Assembly (NCBI RefSeq): GCF_000820765.1
Contig: NZ_CCYH01000010.1
Location: forward strand, 24,350-88,349
Origin: Candidatus Soleaferrea massiliensis AP7
GTDB taxonomy: Bacteria > Bacillota > Clostridia > Oscillospirales > Ruminococcaceae
Length of the DNA stretch: 64,000 nt
Direction: 5' to 3'
A model generated the notes under the pieces. The model had not been told where the DNA came from. It did not search any database and saw only the letters and a program-made list of their open reading frames with translations. Positions 43,393-51,553 of this stretch are shown here, piece by piece. The translations under genes were made by a program, and so were the position numbers. Each line of letters opens with the position of its first letter. The stretch's first letter is position 1.

Positions 43393-43498
43393 ATATACGA
43401 GAATAGCAGGGCGATAAACTATTAATGCCAGTCGGATAAAAAGTGAAAAATATGGTTTAAAGAGATGAAATGAAATTTAATTGGAAAGGAGAATAGTG

Positions 43499-44227
43499 AT
43501 GAAGCTATATTTAAACGTTCCCTATAGTGAAAAAGAAGAAGCGAAATCTTTAGGTGCTAAATGGAATGCAAGAGTGAAAAAGTGGTATATAAATACAGAT
43601 CCTAAGGAGTATACCAAATTTTCAAAGTGGATTTTAGGAGATACAGATGATGCGGTAATTGCTACAGAATACATTTTTATCGTTGAGAGTCAGCAAAAAT
43701 GTTGGAAGTGTGGTCAGTCAACCAGAGTAGTAGGATTGGGAATAGGGGAATTTGTACATATATACGGTGATGCGGATGATCCTCACTTTGAGATTGTTGA
43801 AGATTATGTTGAGCCGGGTGAGGAATTGCATCTTGCATGGGCTGATAATGAAAATGATATTCCTCCCAAATTATTAAAATATTTAAAAGATACTTATTCT
43901 GTGAAGACAGGGTACTCAAAAACAATTGGCCGTAAATGCTTTGCCAATCATTGCGATTGTTGCGGAGTGCTGCAAGGCAATTGGTTTTTATTTAATGAAC
44001 CTGATAGTCCCTTGTCTTCTTGTGTAGGCGGCGACGAACTTATAGAAAGAATGTGCAAATTAAAAATAAAAGGGATTCCTATTAAGGATGATTTACAGCT
44101 TGATTGGAATGTTGGTTTTTGTTCAAATGACTATGCTTACTTTAAATATGGACAATTTGAGGAATTGGTTTTATCGACAGATCCTAATGATGAGTATATT
44201 TCATATGAAGAACTCTATTGTCTATAA
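43499..44227 (+). CDS. DUF5710-domain protein, AT-rich accessory gene
   Basis: 242 residues from ATG 43499, with AAAGGAG seven bases upstream. The N-terminus MKLYLNVPYSEKEEAKSLGA then KWNARVKKWYI is the DUF5710 motif, found at the ends of many mobile-element and topoisomerase-like proteins and thought to bind DNA or zinc-free partners. The rest contains CWKCGQ and CDCCG pairs, suggesting zinc binding, in a region of unknown fold. Its base composition is clearly more AT-rich than the flanking rRNA methyltransferase, which suggests acquisition by transfer. Function unknown. Confidence 0.8.
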   Translation: MKLYLNVPYSEKEEAKSLGAKWNARVKKWYINTDPKEYTKFSKWILGDTDDAVIATEYIFIVESQQKCWKCGQSTRVVGLGIGEFVHIYGDADDPHFEIVEDYVEPGEELHLAWADNENDIPPKLLKYLKDTYSVKTGYSKTIGRKCFANHCDCCGVLQGNWFLFNEPDSPLSSCVGGDELIERMCKLKIKGIPIKDDLQLDWNVGFCSNDYAYFKYGQFEELVLSTDPNDEYISYEELYCL

Positions 44228-44420
44228 AAAGTGAAAGATATGATTAAAAATCAAAATAGCCAAAACACTTGCAATAGAACGATGATGAAATAGAGCAGTT
44301 GTCGAGTTAAGAAAAACAAGAGTTGTTGGTTATGATAATATATTTAGAAACAACTGAACTAGTGTAGTGCGTCATATTGTTGACGAAGAAGCAGTCAAAT
44401 GAAATTTGAAACGAGGGTAC

Positions 44421-45173
44421 ATGATGAATGATCATTTTATAAACGTCACAGCGGAAAACCTTGCGGATGAACATTTATGCTGTATTATACGCACGAAAAA
44501 GCTGCATCCGGGCGTTGAGGCAAAGCGGCAGTGGCTTTCCGAACGATTGAAGGAAGGGCATGTCTTTCGGAAGCTGGATGAAAAGGCCACCGTTTTTATC
44601 GAATATGCTCCGCTTGAAACAGCATGGGTTCCTGTCCTGGGCGACAACTACTATTACCTGTATTGTTTATGGGTGTTGGGTAACTTCAAGGGAAAAGGAT
44701 ATGGAAAGTCGCTGATGGAGTATTGTATAGCCGATGCCAAAGAGCATGGAAAGTCCGGCATCTGTATGCTTGGATCGAAAAAACAGAAGTCGTGGCTTTC
44801 TGACCAGTCGTTTGCGAAACGGTATGGTTTCGAGGCGGCGGATACCACCGATGACGGCTATGAACTGCTTGCCCTTTCTTTTGACGGGACAATGCCAAGG
44901 TTTACACAGAATGTTAAAAAGCAGGAAATTGAAAACAAGGAACTGACCATTTATTACGATATGCAGTGTCCTTATGTTTGCCGATATGTCGAGAAGATCG
45001 GACAGTATTGTCAGGAGAATGATGTTCCTGTATCGTTTATAGAAGCGGATACATTGGAAAAGGCAAAGGAATTGCCCTGTGTCTTTAATAATTGGGCGGT
45101 GTTTTATAAAGGGATGTTTCAAACAGTGAATTTATTGGATACTGCCGCCCTAAAAAGAATCCTGAAAAAATGA
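44421..45173 (+). CDS. GNAT acetyltransferase with YoaP-like C-terminal domain
   Basis: About 250 residues from ATG 44421 (an ATG at 44424 is equally possible). The first 160 residues are a GNAT domain: YYLYCLWVLGNFKGKGYGKS followed by LMEYCIADAKEHGKSGICML. The C-terminal part starts LTIYYDMQCPYVCRYVEKIG, with a CxxxC pair that resembles the thioredoxin-like YoaP domain of Bacillus YoaP. Acetyl acceptor unknown. Composition is intermediate between the flanking AT-rich genes and the chromosome background. Confidence 0.85.
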   Translation: MMNDHFINVTAENLADEHLCCIIRTKKLHPGVEAKRQWLSERLKEGHVFRKLDEKATVFIEYAPLETAWVPVLGDNYYYLYCLWVLGNFKGKGYGKSLMEYCIADAKEHGKSGICMLGSKKQKSWLSDQSFAKRYGFEAADTTDDGYELLALSFDGTMPRFTQNVKKQEIENKELTIYYDMQCPYVCRYVEKIGQYCQENDVPVSFIEADTLEKAKELPCVFNNWAVFYKGMFQTVNLLDTAALKRILKK

Positions 45174-45285
45174 ACAGGCGGATGGAAGATGTATGAAATA
45201 CAGCTGGAACGGGAGTGCCTGTCATCCCATGTTCCGGCGCTTGACAGGACGGGAACAGGGAGGCTTAGATGAAAGCGGACAGAAA

Positions 45286-45450
45286 AGAAGGAACGCGGCC
45301 GCCGTGACGGACAAGGCTGAAGCGATGAATGAAGAAGGGATGAATATCTATGAAACGGATCACAGCTTTTATCAAAAAAATAAGAGGCAAAAGCGCCGAT
45401 TATTTTTCAGAATATCAGGGGGATATCGCGGGCAACAATGCGATTATGCT
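45286..45450 (+). repeat. Left copy of a 165-bp direct repeat flanking the nuclease-like gene
   Basis: Closely matches 46128-46292 over 165 bases with no net indel, beginning AGAAGGAACGCGGCCGCCGT and ending GCGATTATGCT. Mismatches cluster in the part encoding residues 10-27 of the GGDEF protein. It includes the upstream leader and first codons of the GGDEF gene. Confidence 0.9.
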
Positions 45451-45472
45451 GAGGTTGTTTGGACAGAAATGA
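45350..45472 (+). pseudogene. Truncated 5' copy of the GGDEF gene
   Basis: MKRITAFIKKIRGKSADYFS, EYQGDIAGNNAIML and then an unrelated LFGQK and stop. The first 34 codons are homologous to the intact GGDEF protein starting at 46192; the rest is replaced by the nuclease-like gene, whose frame begins inside this fragment. Confidence 0.8.
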
Positions 45473-46106
45473 GGTGATTTGTATTAATAAGTACGATAGA
45501 TACTACTTTGAGAAATATGCCCTTTTATCAATATGTCACCTCTTAGACTTAAATATTGAGGATTTTGAGCATAAAGATCGACCGGATTTACAAAGCGAAA
45601 CGCTTAATATGGGTATTGAAGTTGTTCGTGCTATTACGGAACATGATGGACTTGTTAACTCTTTGGTTGGAAAATATTTCAACAAAGGGGTGTCTGGAGA
45701 TGAAGTTATTGATTTAATAAACAAAAATAATCGTCAAAGTAGGTTTAAAGGTTCAGTCTATTCTGTCAACGGAATTGCAGTCTTATCAGATACGAAAGGC
45801 TTATATAATATTGAAAAACATAATAAACTAATCAAAGAAAAAATACAACAAAAGTCTCTGCTAAGCGAACATTATAAACGCTACAAAGTCAACGGACTTT
45901 ATTGTTTTGCCCATACATCTTGGTTAAATGAATCGGGTTATTCTGACATAATAGATGAATGCAAAAGAAGCGCGTTTAATCTTGTATTCATTAACTGCGA
46001 GGACACTATACTTCAGTGGGACGCTTCACTTAGTAGCTTTACAGAGCACGAAGTGTCTAAATGTTTGGCAGAGTGGAAACAATCAGCGGAAAAAATGAAT
46101 GTGTAA
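45459..46106 (+). CDS. Hypothetical PD-(D/E)XK nuclease-like protein, inserted AT-rich gene
   Basis: About 215 residues. The start is unclear: TTG 45459, GTG 45474, or an unusual codon after GAGGTG; the original start may have been lost. The segment DRPDLQSETLNMGIEVVRAI has the Asp then Glu-x-Val spacing seen in PD-(D/E)XK-fold nucleases and in related hypothetical proteins of defence regions. A later LLSEHYKRYKVNGLYCFAHT and HEVSKCLAEWKQ are not recognised. The gene is strongly AT-rich and is bracketed by two copies of a GGDEF gene start, which indicates insertion. Nuclease activity is inference from one motif. Confidence 0.65.
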   Translation: MDRNEVICINKYDRYYFEKYALLSICHLLDLNIEDFEHKDRPDLQSETLNMGIEVVRAITEHDGLVNSLVGKYFNKGVSGDEVIDLINKNNRQSRFKGSVYSVNGIAVLSDTKGLYNIEKHNKLIKEKIQQKSLLSEHYKRYKVNGLYCFAHTSWLNESGYSDIIDECKRSAFNLVFINCEDTILQWDASLSSFTEHEVSKCLAEWKQSAEKMNV

Positions 46107-46127
46107 TGTCATATTCAATGGTATAGG

Positions 46128-46292
46128 AGAAGGAACGCGGCCGCCGTGACGGACAAGGCTGAAGCGATGGATGAAGAAGGGATGAATATCTATGAAACGG
46201 ATCACAGCTTTTATCAAAAAAACCAAAAGCAAAAGCGCCGATTATTTTTCAGAGTACCAGCAGGACATCGCGGGGAACAATGCGATTATGCT
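46128..46292 (+). repeat. Right copy of the 165-bp direct repeat
   Basis: Pairs with 45286-45450 and runs into the intact GGDEF coding region. Confidence 0.9.
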
Positions 46293-47322
46293 TAAGAAAG
46301 CGAATATCCTGTACATCGCGCTGCTGTCTGTCTATACGGTGGTTTCGGCCTTGATCTTCCGCAATACCATGCTCCTGATGATTTATATGGTGTTTATCAT
46401 CTGCGCGGCGGCTTTTCTGCTGGTACAGGACCGGATGATCCGAAGATATCACCATTCCTTTGCCATCACGCAGGCGCTTTGTATGGACTTTATCATGATG
46501 GTCATGGCGTTTGTCATCGTCATCAGCGTCCTGCCGTTTCCCGAAAGACCAGCCATCTTTTTCCCCATATTGTATCTGGTCATGACGGTGCTGTTCATCT
46601 TTCCAATCTGGCAGACCGCGATCCTGCTGACAGGCGTGGAGGCCGTGTTCCTGCTCTGCGTGTACCTGTTTAAAACGCCGGGATGCATCTCCTACGACGT
46701 CTTCGCATCGGTGACGGCGTGGGGCCTGGGGTTTGTGTTTTCCTATCTGGTGCTGGACCTGCGGCTGCGTGAGAACGATGTGCGCCGCGAGCTGGAACGC
46801 ATCAGTGTGATGGATGAGACCACCGGGCTGTTCAACCGGCGGTCGTTCAACCAGTACATCACACGGACCTATGCGCACTGCCGCGAAAACAGCCTTCCGA
46901 TCGCCTTTTTCATGATGGATATCGACCATTTCAAGGCATACAACGACCTGTACGGGCATCCCGCGGGAGATGAGTGCCTGACGGCGCTGGGCCGTGCGCT
47001 GCGCGCGGCCTTCCAGCCGGAGGACGCCTACATATGCCGTTACGGCGGGGAGGAATTTGTGCTGATCCTGGCGGGGGACCAGGTTCGGGATGTCGCCGGA
47101 ACAGCCCGGGCCATCACAGAATGCGTGCGGGGATGCGGGATCGAGCACAGCGGAAGCAAAACGAACTGTGTCACGATCAGCGTCGGCGTTGCGCAGGAAA
47201 CCCCGGCGGCGCGGGAATCCTATATGCATTTGATCCGGCAGGCGGACGCTGCGCTTTACCACGCGAAGGAAAACGGACGCAATCAGGCGGCGTTTTATGA
47301 AGAAGGCATGGGGCTGAAATAA
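46192..47322 (+). CDS. Membrane-bound GGDEF diguanylate cyclase
   Basis: 376 residues. Six predicted membrane segments in residues 35-200 (e.g. ILYIALLSVYTVVSALIF, IFFPILYLVMTVLFIFPIW), then a GGDEF domain about 215-370: DETTGLFNRRSFNQYI, MMDIDHFKAYNDLYGHPAGD, and the active site RYGGEEF with GGEEF at 285-289. An intact GG(D/E)EF predicts synthesis of cyclic di-GMP from GTP. No RxxD inhibitory site is obvious. Preceded by a truncated paralogous copy of its own 5' end. Confidence 0.92.
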   Translation: MKRITAFIKKTKSKSADYFSEYQQDIAGNNAIMLKKANILYIALLSVYTVVSALIFRNTMLLMIYMVFIICAAAFLLVQDRMIRRYHHSFAITQALCMDFIMMVMAFVIVISVLPFPERPAIFFPILYLVMTVLFIFPIWQTAILLTGVEAVFLLCVYLFKTPGCISYDVFASVTAWGLGFVFSYLVLDLRLRENDVRRELERISVMDETTGLFNRRSFNQYITRTYAHCRENSLPIAFFMMDIDHFKAYNDLYGHPAGDECLTALGRALRAAFQPEDAYICRYGGEEFVLILAGDQVRDVAGTARAITECVRGCGIEHSGSKTNCVTISVGVAQETPAARESYMHLIRQADAALYHAKENGRNQAAFYEEGMGLK

Positions 47323-47392
47323 GGGGAAATCGTATGTATAGCACGATGGTATTTATTGTGTTAAATATATGATTGAGCAGGAGGAGACATCA

Positions 47393-48202
47393 GTGGATAA
47401 AAGAATTTATCAGATGACAAAAAATATTCAAAGGGAATATTATTATGACGAAGTGACGGTCAGCACAGAGCAGTGGATACAAGTTTTGAAAGAACCCGAT
47501 GTTTTTACAGACAAGAGCTTGAAAGCTATTATGATGCTGTATGAACAACCCGAGCATCGAGGTACTTGCTATGAGATTGGACAAAAGTATAATGTGTCAC
47601 CGCGAAGCATTAATGGAATCATCTTGCATTTGGCTAAACGTGTCTGTAAATACTTTGATATTCAATATTTTGGTGTGGGAGATAAGTTTGTATATTGGAT
47701 TGCGCTTATGAAAAAAGGCCGACATGTAAAGACGGAACAAGGTGAGCATTTTGAATGGGAACTTCGTCCGGAATTGGTGACTGCTATAGAGCTGTTAAAC
47801 AGAAAAGCGGATGAAGAATTCAACGATGATTTAATAAGTGTTGTTGAGATTCCTGGAGCGGATAGTAATTTCAAAGGGAGCAGGGAAGGAAAGCGCGTCG
47901 GCTATTATACTACCAAGTATGAAAGAGATCCAAAGAATCGTAAAGCGGCAATCCAGATTCATGGAGCTGTCTGTGCGGTTTGCGGCTTTGATTTTGAAAA
48001 GGTATATGGAGAGATTGGCAGAGGATTTATTGAAGTTCACCATCTAGTTCCTCTGTCAAGCACAGGTGCTATTGTGGACATTAATCCCTATACCGATTTG
48101 GTTTGTCTTTGTTCGAATTGTCACAGAATGATACATAGAAGAAGAGACAATGTGTTGACGATTGAAGAGTTGAAGACAATGATAGCAAGCAGAAAAATCT
48201 AA
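47393..48202 (+). CDS. HNH endonuclease, McrA-like C-terminus
   Basis: 269 residues from GTG 47393, which follows AGGAGGAG at six bases; the ATG at 47369 is an in-frame alternative. The N-terminal 130 residues (YYYDEVTVSTEQWIQVLKEP, YEIGQKYNVSPRSINGIILH) look like a DNA- or modification-recognition domain with a helix-turn-helix-like stretch. The C-terminal HNH domain is complete: CAVCGFDFEKVYG, FIEVHHLVPLSS (His216-His217) and DLVCLCSNCHRMIHRR, with two CxxC pairs for zinc. This arrangement is common in McrA-type restriction enzymes that cut modified DNA; a defence role is inferred from family and AT-rich context. Confidence 0.85.
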   Translation: MDKRIYQMTKNIQREYYYDEVTVSTEQWIQVLKEPDVFTDKSLKAIMMLYEQPEHRGTCYEIGQKYNVSPRSINGIILHLAKRVCKYFDIQYFGVGDKFVYWIALMKKGRHVKTEQGEHFEWELRPELVTAIELLNRKADEEFNDDLISVVEIPGADSNFKGSREGKRVGYYTTKYERDPKNRKAAIQIHGAVCAVCGFDFEKVYGEIGRGFIEVHHLVPLSSTGAIVDINPYTDLVCLCSNCHRMIHRRRDNVLTIEELKTMIASRKI

Positions 48203-48220
48203 TCAGAAAAGTATATAAGT

Positions 48221-48487
48221 TTATTTATCTTTACAATATCTCTGAAACTCCCTGATCACGATATCCGACATATCGTCTATATGCCAGATATCTTCCCACA
48301 AAAACATTTTGAATAGTTTTTTATCCTGCGTAATAAGGTTATTTCTAATCCAAGTACCAAGCCCAAAATGATACAGGTATAAATCTTCTGGCGGGGTATT
48401 TTTGAACCGTTCCATTTCAGCTTCACTAAACAGCTTTTCAATTTCAGGAAAGCTGTTTTTTAAATATTTGTATAATGATTTAGTCAT
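48221..48487 (-). CDS. Small DUF6794-like protein
   Basis: 88 residues: MTKSLYKYLKNSFPEIEKLF, then YLYHFGLGTWIRNNLITQDK and IDDMSDIVIREFQRYCKD. The GLGxWIRNN and DDMSxxIxxEF pattern is what I associate with DUF6794-type proteins, small proteins of unknown role often near mobile or defence genes. Read from a consensus promoter divergent from the XRE gene at 48588. Confidence 0.75.
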   Translation of the reverse strand: MTKSLYKYLKNSFPEIEKLFSEAEMERFKNTPPEDLYLYHFGLGTWIRNNLITQDKKLFKMFLWEDIWHIDDMSDIVIREFQRYCKDK

Positions 48488-48505
48488 GTATAATCACCTC
48501 ATACT

Positions 48506-48554
48506 ACAGTATAGAGTTTATAACTCTAATTGTCAATAGTGGAATAAACTCTGC
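48506..48554. promoter_or_regulatory. Divergent promoter region with palindromic operator
   Basis: Minus strand: TTGACA, 17 bp, TATACT, for the 88-residue gene. A perfect palindrome AGAGTT-TAT-AACTCT (48513-48527) lies between these hexamers, and a half site AAACTCT recurs at 48546-48552 ahead of TATAAT for the XRE gene. The spacing suits the adjacent XRE protein repressing both directions. Confidence 0.65.
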
Positions 48555-48587
48555 CCTATAATGAAGAAAAAAACATGGGGTGGTAGT

Positions 48588-48812
48588 ATGAATTATTTGG
48601 AGAGAATTCGTGGGCTTAGAAATGATCGGGATTTATCGCAGAAGACCGTTGCGGAACTTCTACATGTTGGACAGAAAACATATTCTGATTATGAAAAAGG
48701 TAAAACCCGTATTCCGCTGGACAGTATGATCATATTGGCACGGTTTTACGATGTGGATATGAACTACATCTGCGGAGTCAGCAATGAACGGCGGAAATTC
48801 CCACAGAAATAG
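48588..48812 (+). CDS. Small XRE-family regulator
   Basis: 74 residues from ATG 48588 (MNYLERIRGLRNDRDLSQKT); frame is open from 48561 but GGGGTGG fits this start. Nearly the whole protein is the helix-turn-helix: VAELLHVGQKTYSDYEKGKT and RIPLDSMIILARFYDVDMNY. Such minimal Cro-like proteins often regulate a neighbouring divergent gene, here the DUF6794-like gene. Last gene of the AT-rich patch. Confidence 0.85.
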   Translation: MNYLERIRGLRNDRDLSQKTVAELLHVGQKTYSDYEKGKTRIPLDSMIILARFYDVDMNYICGVSNERRKFPQK

Positions 48813-48835
48813 CGGTGTTTTGGAAAGGATGCACG

Positions 48836-49369
48836 ATGGAACTTGAAACAACCTCTTTGAAGCTGATCCCGCTTTCGCTGGAGCAGTTCGCGCGGCTTTT
48901 GGACAGCACGGCGTCGATGGAGCGGGCGCTTGGGCTGTCGTCGTCCGGCATGGAGCTGGACACCGAAACCAAAGCCGCCATGCAGTCGCTTTACGCGATG
49001 GCGCAGGAGCATCCGGCCTGCTTCTGGTGGTATACAAACTGGCAGATTGTTTTAAAGGCGCAAAACCGTTCGGTCGGGAGCTGCTGTTTTATGGGCGGCC
49101 CGGATGAGAACGGGGAGGTCGAAATCGGCTACGGCATCCATGCCGGGGACCGCGGCAGGGGATACATGACCGAGGCCTGCGGCGCGCTGGCAACCTGGGC
49201 GGTATCCCAGCCCGGCGTGCGCGCGGTGAAGGCCGAGACCGGCCGCGGAAACCTGTCCTCCCAGCATGTGCTGCGCCGGAATGGGTTTATCCTGACGGAT
49301 GAAACCGGTCAAAGCCGGTTCTGGAAGCTGGATGCTCAGCGGACAGCGGAAGCGCCGGATTCGCGGTGA
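48836..49369 (+). CDS. RimJ/RimL-type GNAT acetyltransferase
   Basis: 177 residues from ATG 48836 with AAAGGA six bases upstream. Shows METTSLKLIPLS-like start, then VGSCCFMGGPDENGEVEIGY, GIHAGDRGRGYMTEACGALA and the classic AETGRGNLSSQHVLRRNGF ending. Family members acetylate N-termini or small molecules; substrate unknown. GC-rich again, marking the end of the accessory patch. Confidence 0.88.
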   Translation: MELETTSLKLIPLSLEQFARLLDSTASMERALGLSSSGMELDTETKAAMQSLYAMAQEHPACFWWYTNWQIVLKAQNRSVGSCCFMGGPDENGEVEIGYGIHAGDRGRGYMTEACGALATWAVSQPGVRAVKAETGRGNLSSQHVLRRNGFILTDETGQSRFWKLDAQRTAEAPDSR

Positions 49370-49448
49370 AGGCTTTATCCATCGGAAAGCGGTGAGGCCT
49401 GAGGCCGCCGGCAAGCCTGGCGGGCGTATACACAGAGGAGGATGCGGT

Positions 49449-49856
49449 ATGAAGATGCCTGCGCACATCGATGAGCGGATGCTGGCCCCCTGCGGGATGA
49501 ACTGCATGGTCTGCTACGCGCATCTGAAGCCGAAAAAGGCCTGTCCGGGCTGTCTTGCGGACGATCAGGACAAGCCGAAAAGCTGCCGGAGCTGTCTCAT
49601 CCGCGAATGCGCACAGCAGCGCGGGCTGAGACTCTGCGCCGCGTGCGGGGATTTCCCGTGCGTATCCGTCAAAAAGCTGGACAAGACCTACCGCAAGCGG
49701 TATGATGTCAGCCTGATTGCGTGCGGCAGGGATGCGCTTGCGGATTTACAGGGCTTCCTGCTTAAGGAGCGGGAACGCTGGAGCTGCCAAAGCTGTGGCG
49801 GCGTCCTGTCCCTGCATGACGGATGGTGCAGCGGCTGCGGACAGAAACCGGATTGA
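49449..49856 (+). CDS. DUF3795 cysteine-rich protein
   Basis: 135 residues from ATG 49449 with AGAGGAGG upstream. Opening MLAPCGMNCMVCYAHLKPKK then CPGCLADD is the DUF3795 signature; further CxxC pairs follow (CRSCLIREC, LCAACGDFPC, CQSCGG, CSGCGQ), in total about 16 cysteines. The pattern suggests multiple zinc or iron-sulfur sites. Function unknown; frequent in anaerobes, often beside acetyltransferases as here. Confidence 0.88.
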   Translation: MKMPAHIDERMLAPCGMNCMVCYAHLKPKKACPGCLADDQDKPKSCRSCLIRECAQQRGLRLCAACGDFPCVSVKKLDKTYRKRYDVSLIACGRDALADLQGFLLKERERWSCQSCGGVLSLHDGWCSGCGQKPD

Positions 49857-49893
49857 TCCCCGTCCCATGGATGCATGGGGCGGGGATTTTGCC
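49854..49893 (+). terminator. Terminator after the DUF3795 gene
   Basis: ATCCCCGTCCCATG / CATGGGGCGGGGATTTT hairpin immediately after the stop. Confidence 0.75.
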
Positions 49894-50045
49894 GTTTTTC
49901 CAAGCTGATATTCATATATGGCCTGTCCGGGAGGCGGAAAGCGAAATAGTATACAAAAATATCGCGCATTCAACCGATGGATTTTGATTGTAATTGTCAT
50001 CCTGATGCCGTATAATGGGTAAAAAAGCTGGGAGGTACCAAAACT

Positions 50046-50468
50046 ATGATGCGGGATAAGAACAAGACCATCGGGAACATCATCGATCAGCAGAAGACGG
50101 CATATATCGGCGTTGTGGAGGAGGATGGCTATCCGGCCATCAAAGCGATGCTTGCGCCGAGAATCCGCGAGGGCATCCGGGTATTTTACTTCACAACCAA
50201 TACATCTTCACAGCATACGGCCTTCTATCGGAAGAATCCGAAAGCGACCATCTATTTCAGTGAACGGCGGTTCTACCGCGGCGTCCTGCTGCGCGGCACC
50301 ATGGAGGTTCTGACGGACGATGAGAGCAGGCGGATGATCTGGCAGGAGAAGGACGTCATGTATTATCCGCTTGGCGTGACCGACCCAGATTACTGCGTTT
50401 TGAAGTTTACCGCCGAAAGCGGGCGATATTACAGCAACTTTAAATCCGAGGACTTTACAGTGGAATAA
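50046..50468 (+). CDS. Pyridoxamine 5'-phosphate oxidase-family flavin-binding protein
   Basis: 140 residues, SD GGGAGGT. The split-barrel pattern is visible: TAYIGVVEEDGYPAIKAMLA, VFYFTTNTSSQHTAFYRKNP, ATIYFSERRFYRGVLLRGTM. Members bind FMN or F420-like cofactors and act on small molecules; the short clostridial type is uncharacterised. The last codons and following bases (50459-50505) are imperfectly repeated at 50511-50558. Confidence 0.85.
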   Translation: MMRDKNKTIGNIIDQQKTAYIGVVEEDGYPAIKAMLAPRIREGIRVFYFTTNTSSQHTAFYRKNPKATIYFSERRFYRGVLLRGTMEVLTDDESRRMIWQEKDVMYYPLGVTDPDYCVLKFTAESGRYYSNFKSEDFTVE

Positions 50469-50558
50469 AGCCTATCCACATGCTGGAAGTGCGTGGCGGA
50501 GGAATTTATGGTGGAATGAAGCATAGCCGTATGCAGGAAGCGCATGGGCGCATGGAGA
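50459..50558 (+). repeat. Imperfect direct repeat, two ~47-bp units
   Basis: GTGGAATAAAGCCTATCCAC... and GTGGAATGAAGCATAGCCGT... align over about 45 bases with a 52-bp period. It begins in the last codon of the flavoprotein gene. Confidence 0.6.
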
Positions 50559-50650
50559 ATGCCTGTGCGCGATAATATGAGAAATACCTGAAAAGGTTTT
50601 CTATAGGCCGTCCGGCCTTCACGCCGGACGATTGAGAGGAGAGAAATGAG

Positions 50651-51553
50651 ATGTCTGTGATCAAGGTGGAGCATCTGACCAAGGATTATGGCATGAACAA
50701 AGGCGTGTTCGATGTCTCCTTCGAAATTGAGAAGGGAGAGGTCTTTGGCTTCCTTGGGCCGAACGGCGCGGGAAAGACCACGACCATCCGGCACATTCTG
50801 GGCTTTTCCAGGCCGCAGGACGGCCGCTGTGAGGTGGATGGGATGGACTGCTGGAAGAAGCCCGACAAGATTCTGAAGCAGCTTGGCTATCTGCCCGGCG
50901 AAATCGCGTTCCCGAATGATATGAAGGGCATCCAGTTCATCAGATTCATGGCGCGCATGCAGGGGATGTCCGGCCTGGGACGGGCTGAGGAGCTGATCAA
51001 ACGGTTTGAACTGGACCCGTCCGGCAGTTTAAAGCGCATGTCCAAGGGCATGAAGCAGAAGATCGGCATCGTGTGCGCCTTTATGCACAATCCGAGCATC
51101 CTGGTCCTGGATGAGCCGACCAGCGGGCTTGACCCGCTGATGCAGAATGTCTTTGTCGAGCTGATCGAAGAGGAGAAGAAAGCCGGCAAGACCATCCTGA
51201 TGTCCTCGCACATCTTTGAAGAGGTCGAGAAGACCTGCGACCGGGTGGCGATGATCCGGCAGGGCCGCATCGCCGCCACGCTGCAGATGGATGAGATCGA
51301 GCACAACAAGAAAAAGGTGTTCAAGCTGGAATTCCTGCAGATTGAGGATTACCAGAGGTTCCTGCGGGAGCAGCTGGATTTCCAGGCGGCGGATGAAGGC
51401 AAAAAACAGGTCTGGGTGCGGGTCAAGGACAAGGACATCAATGCGTTCATCAAGGTTCTGGCGAACTATCCGCTCAAGTTTTTGAGCGAGGTCAAGAGTA
51501 CGCTGGAGGATTATTTCATGAATTTCTACGGAGGTGATTCCAATGTTCAGTAG
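50651..51553 (+). CDS. ABC-2 transporter ATP-binding protein
   Basis: 300 residues, SD GAGGAGAG. Walker A GPNGAGKTTTIRHILGF, Q-loop YLPGEIAFP, signature RMSKGMKQKIGI, Walker B ILVLDEPTSGLDP, H-loop LMSSHIFEEVEK. The C-terminal 80 residues are typical of drug-exporter ATPases. Overlaps the permease gene by 11 bases, so the two form one exporter. Substrate unknown; no regulator gene is adjacent. Confidence 0.92.
   Translation: MSVIKVEHLTKDYGMNKGVFDVSFEIEKGEVFGFLGPNGAGKTTTIRHILGFSRPQDGRCEVDGMDCWKKPDKILKQLGYLPGEIAFPNDMKGIQFIRFMARMQGMSGLGRAEELIKRFELDPSGSLKRMSKGMKQKIGIVCAFMHNPSILVLDEPTSGLDPLMQNVFVELIEEEKKAGKTILMSSHIFEEVEKTCDRVAMIRQGRIAATLQMDEIEHNKKKVFKLEFLQIEDYQRFLREQLDFQAADEGKKQVWVRVKDKDINAFIKVLANYPLKFLSEVKSTLEDYFMNFYGGDSNVQ

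Noticed and set aside
45193..45477. 94-codon frame overlapping the left 165-bp repeat
   Set aside because: It is out of frame with the GGDEF fragment, which explains the conserved DNA better.
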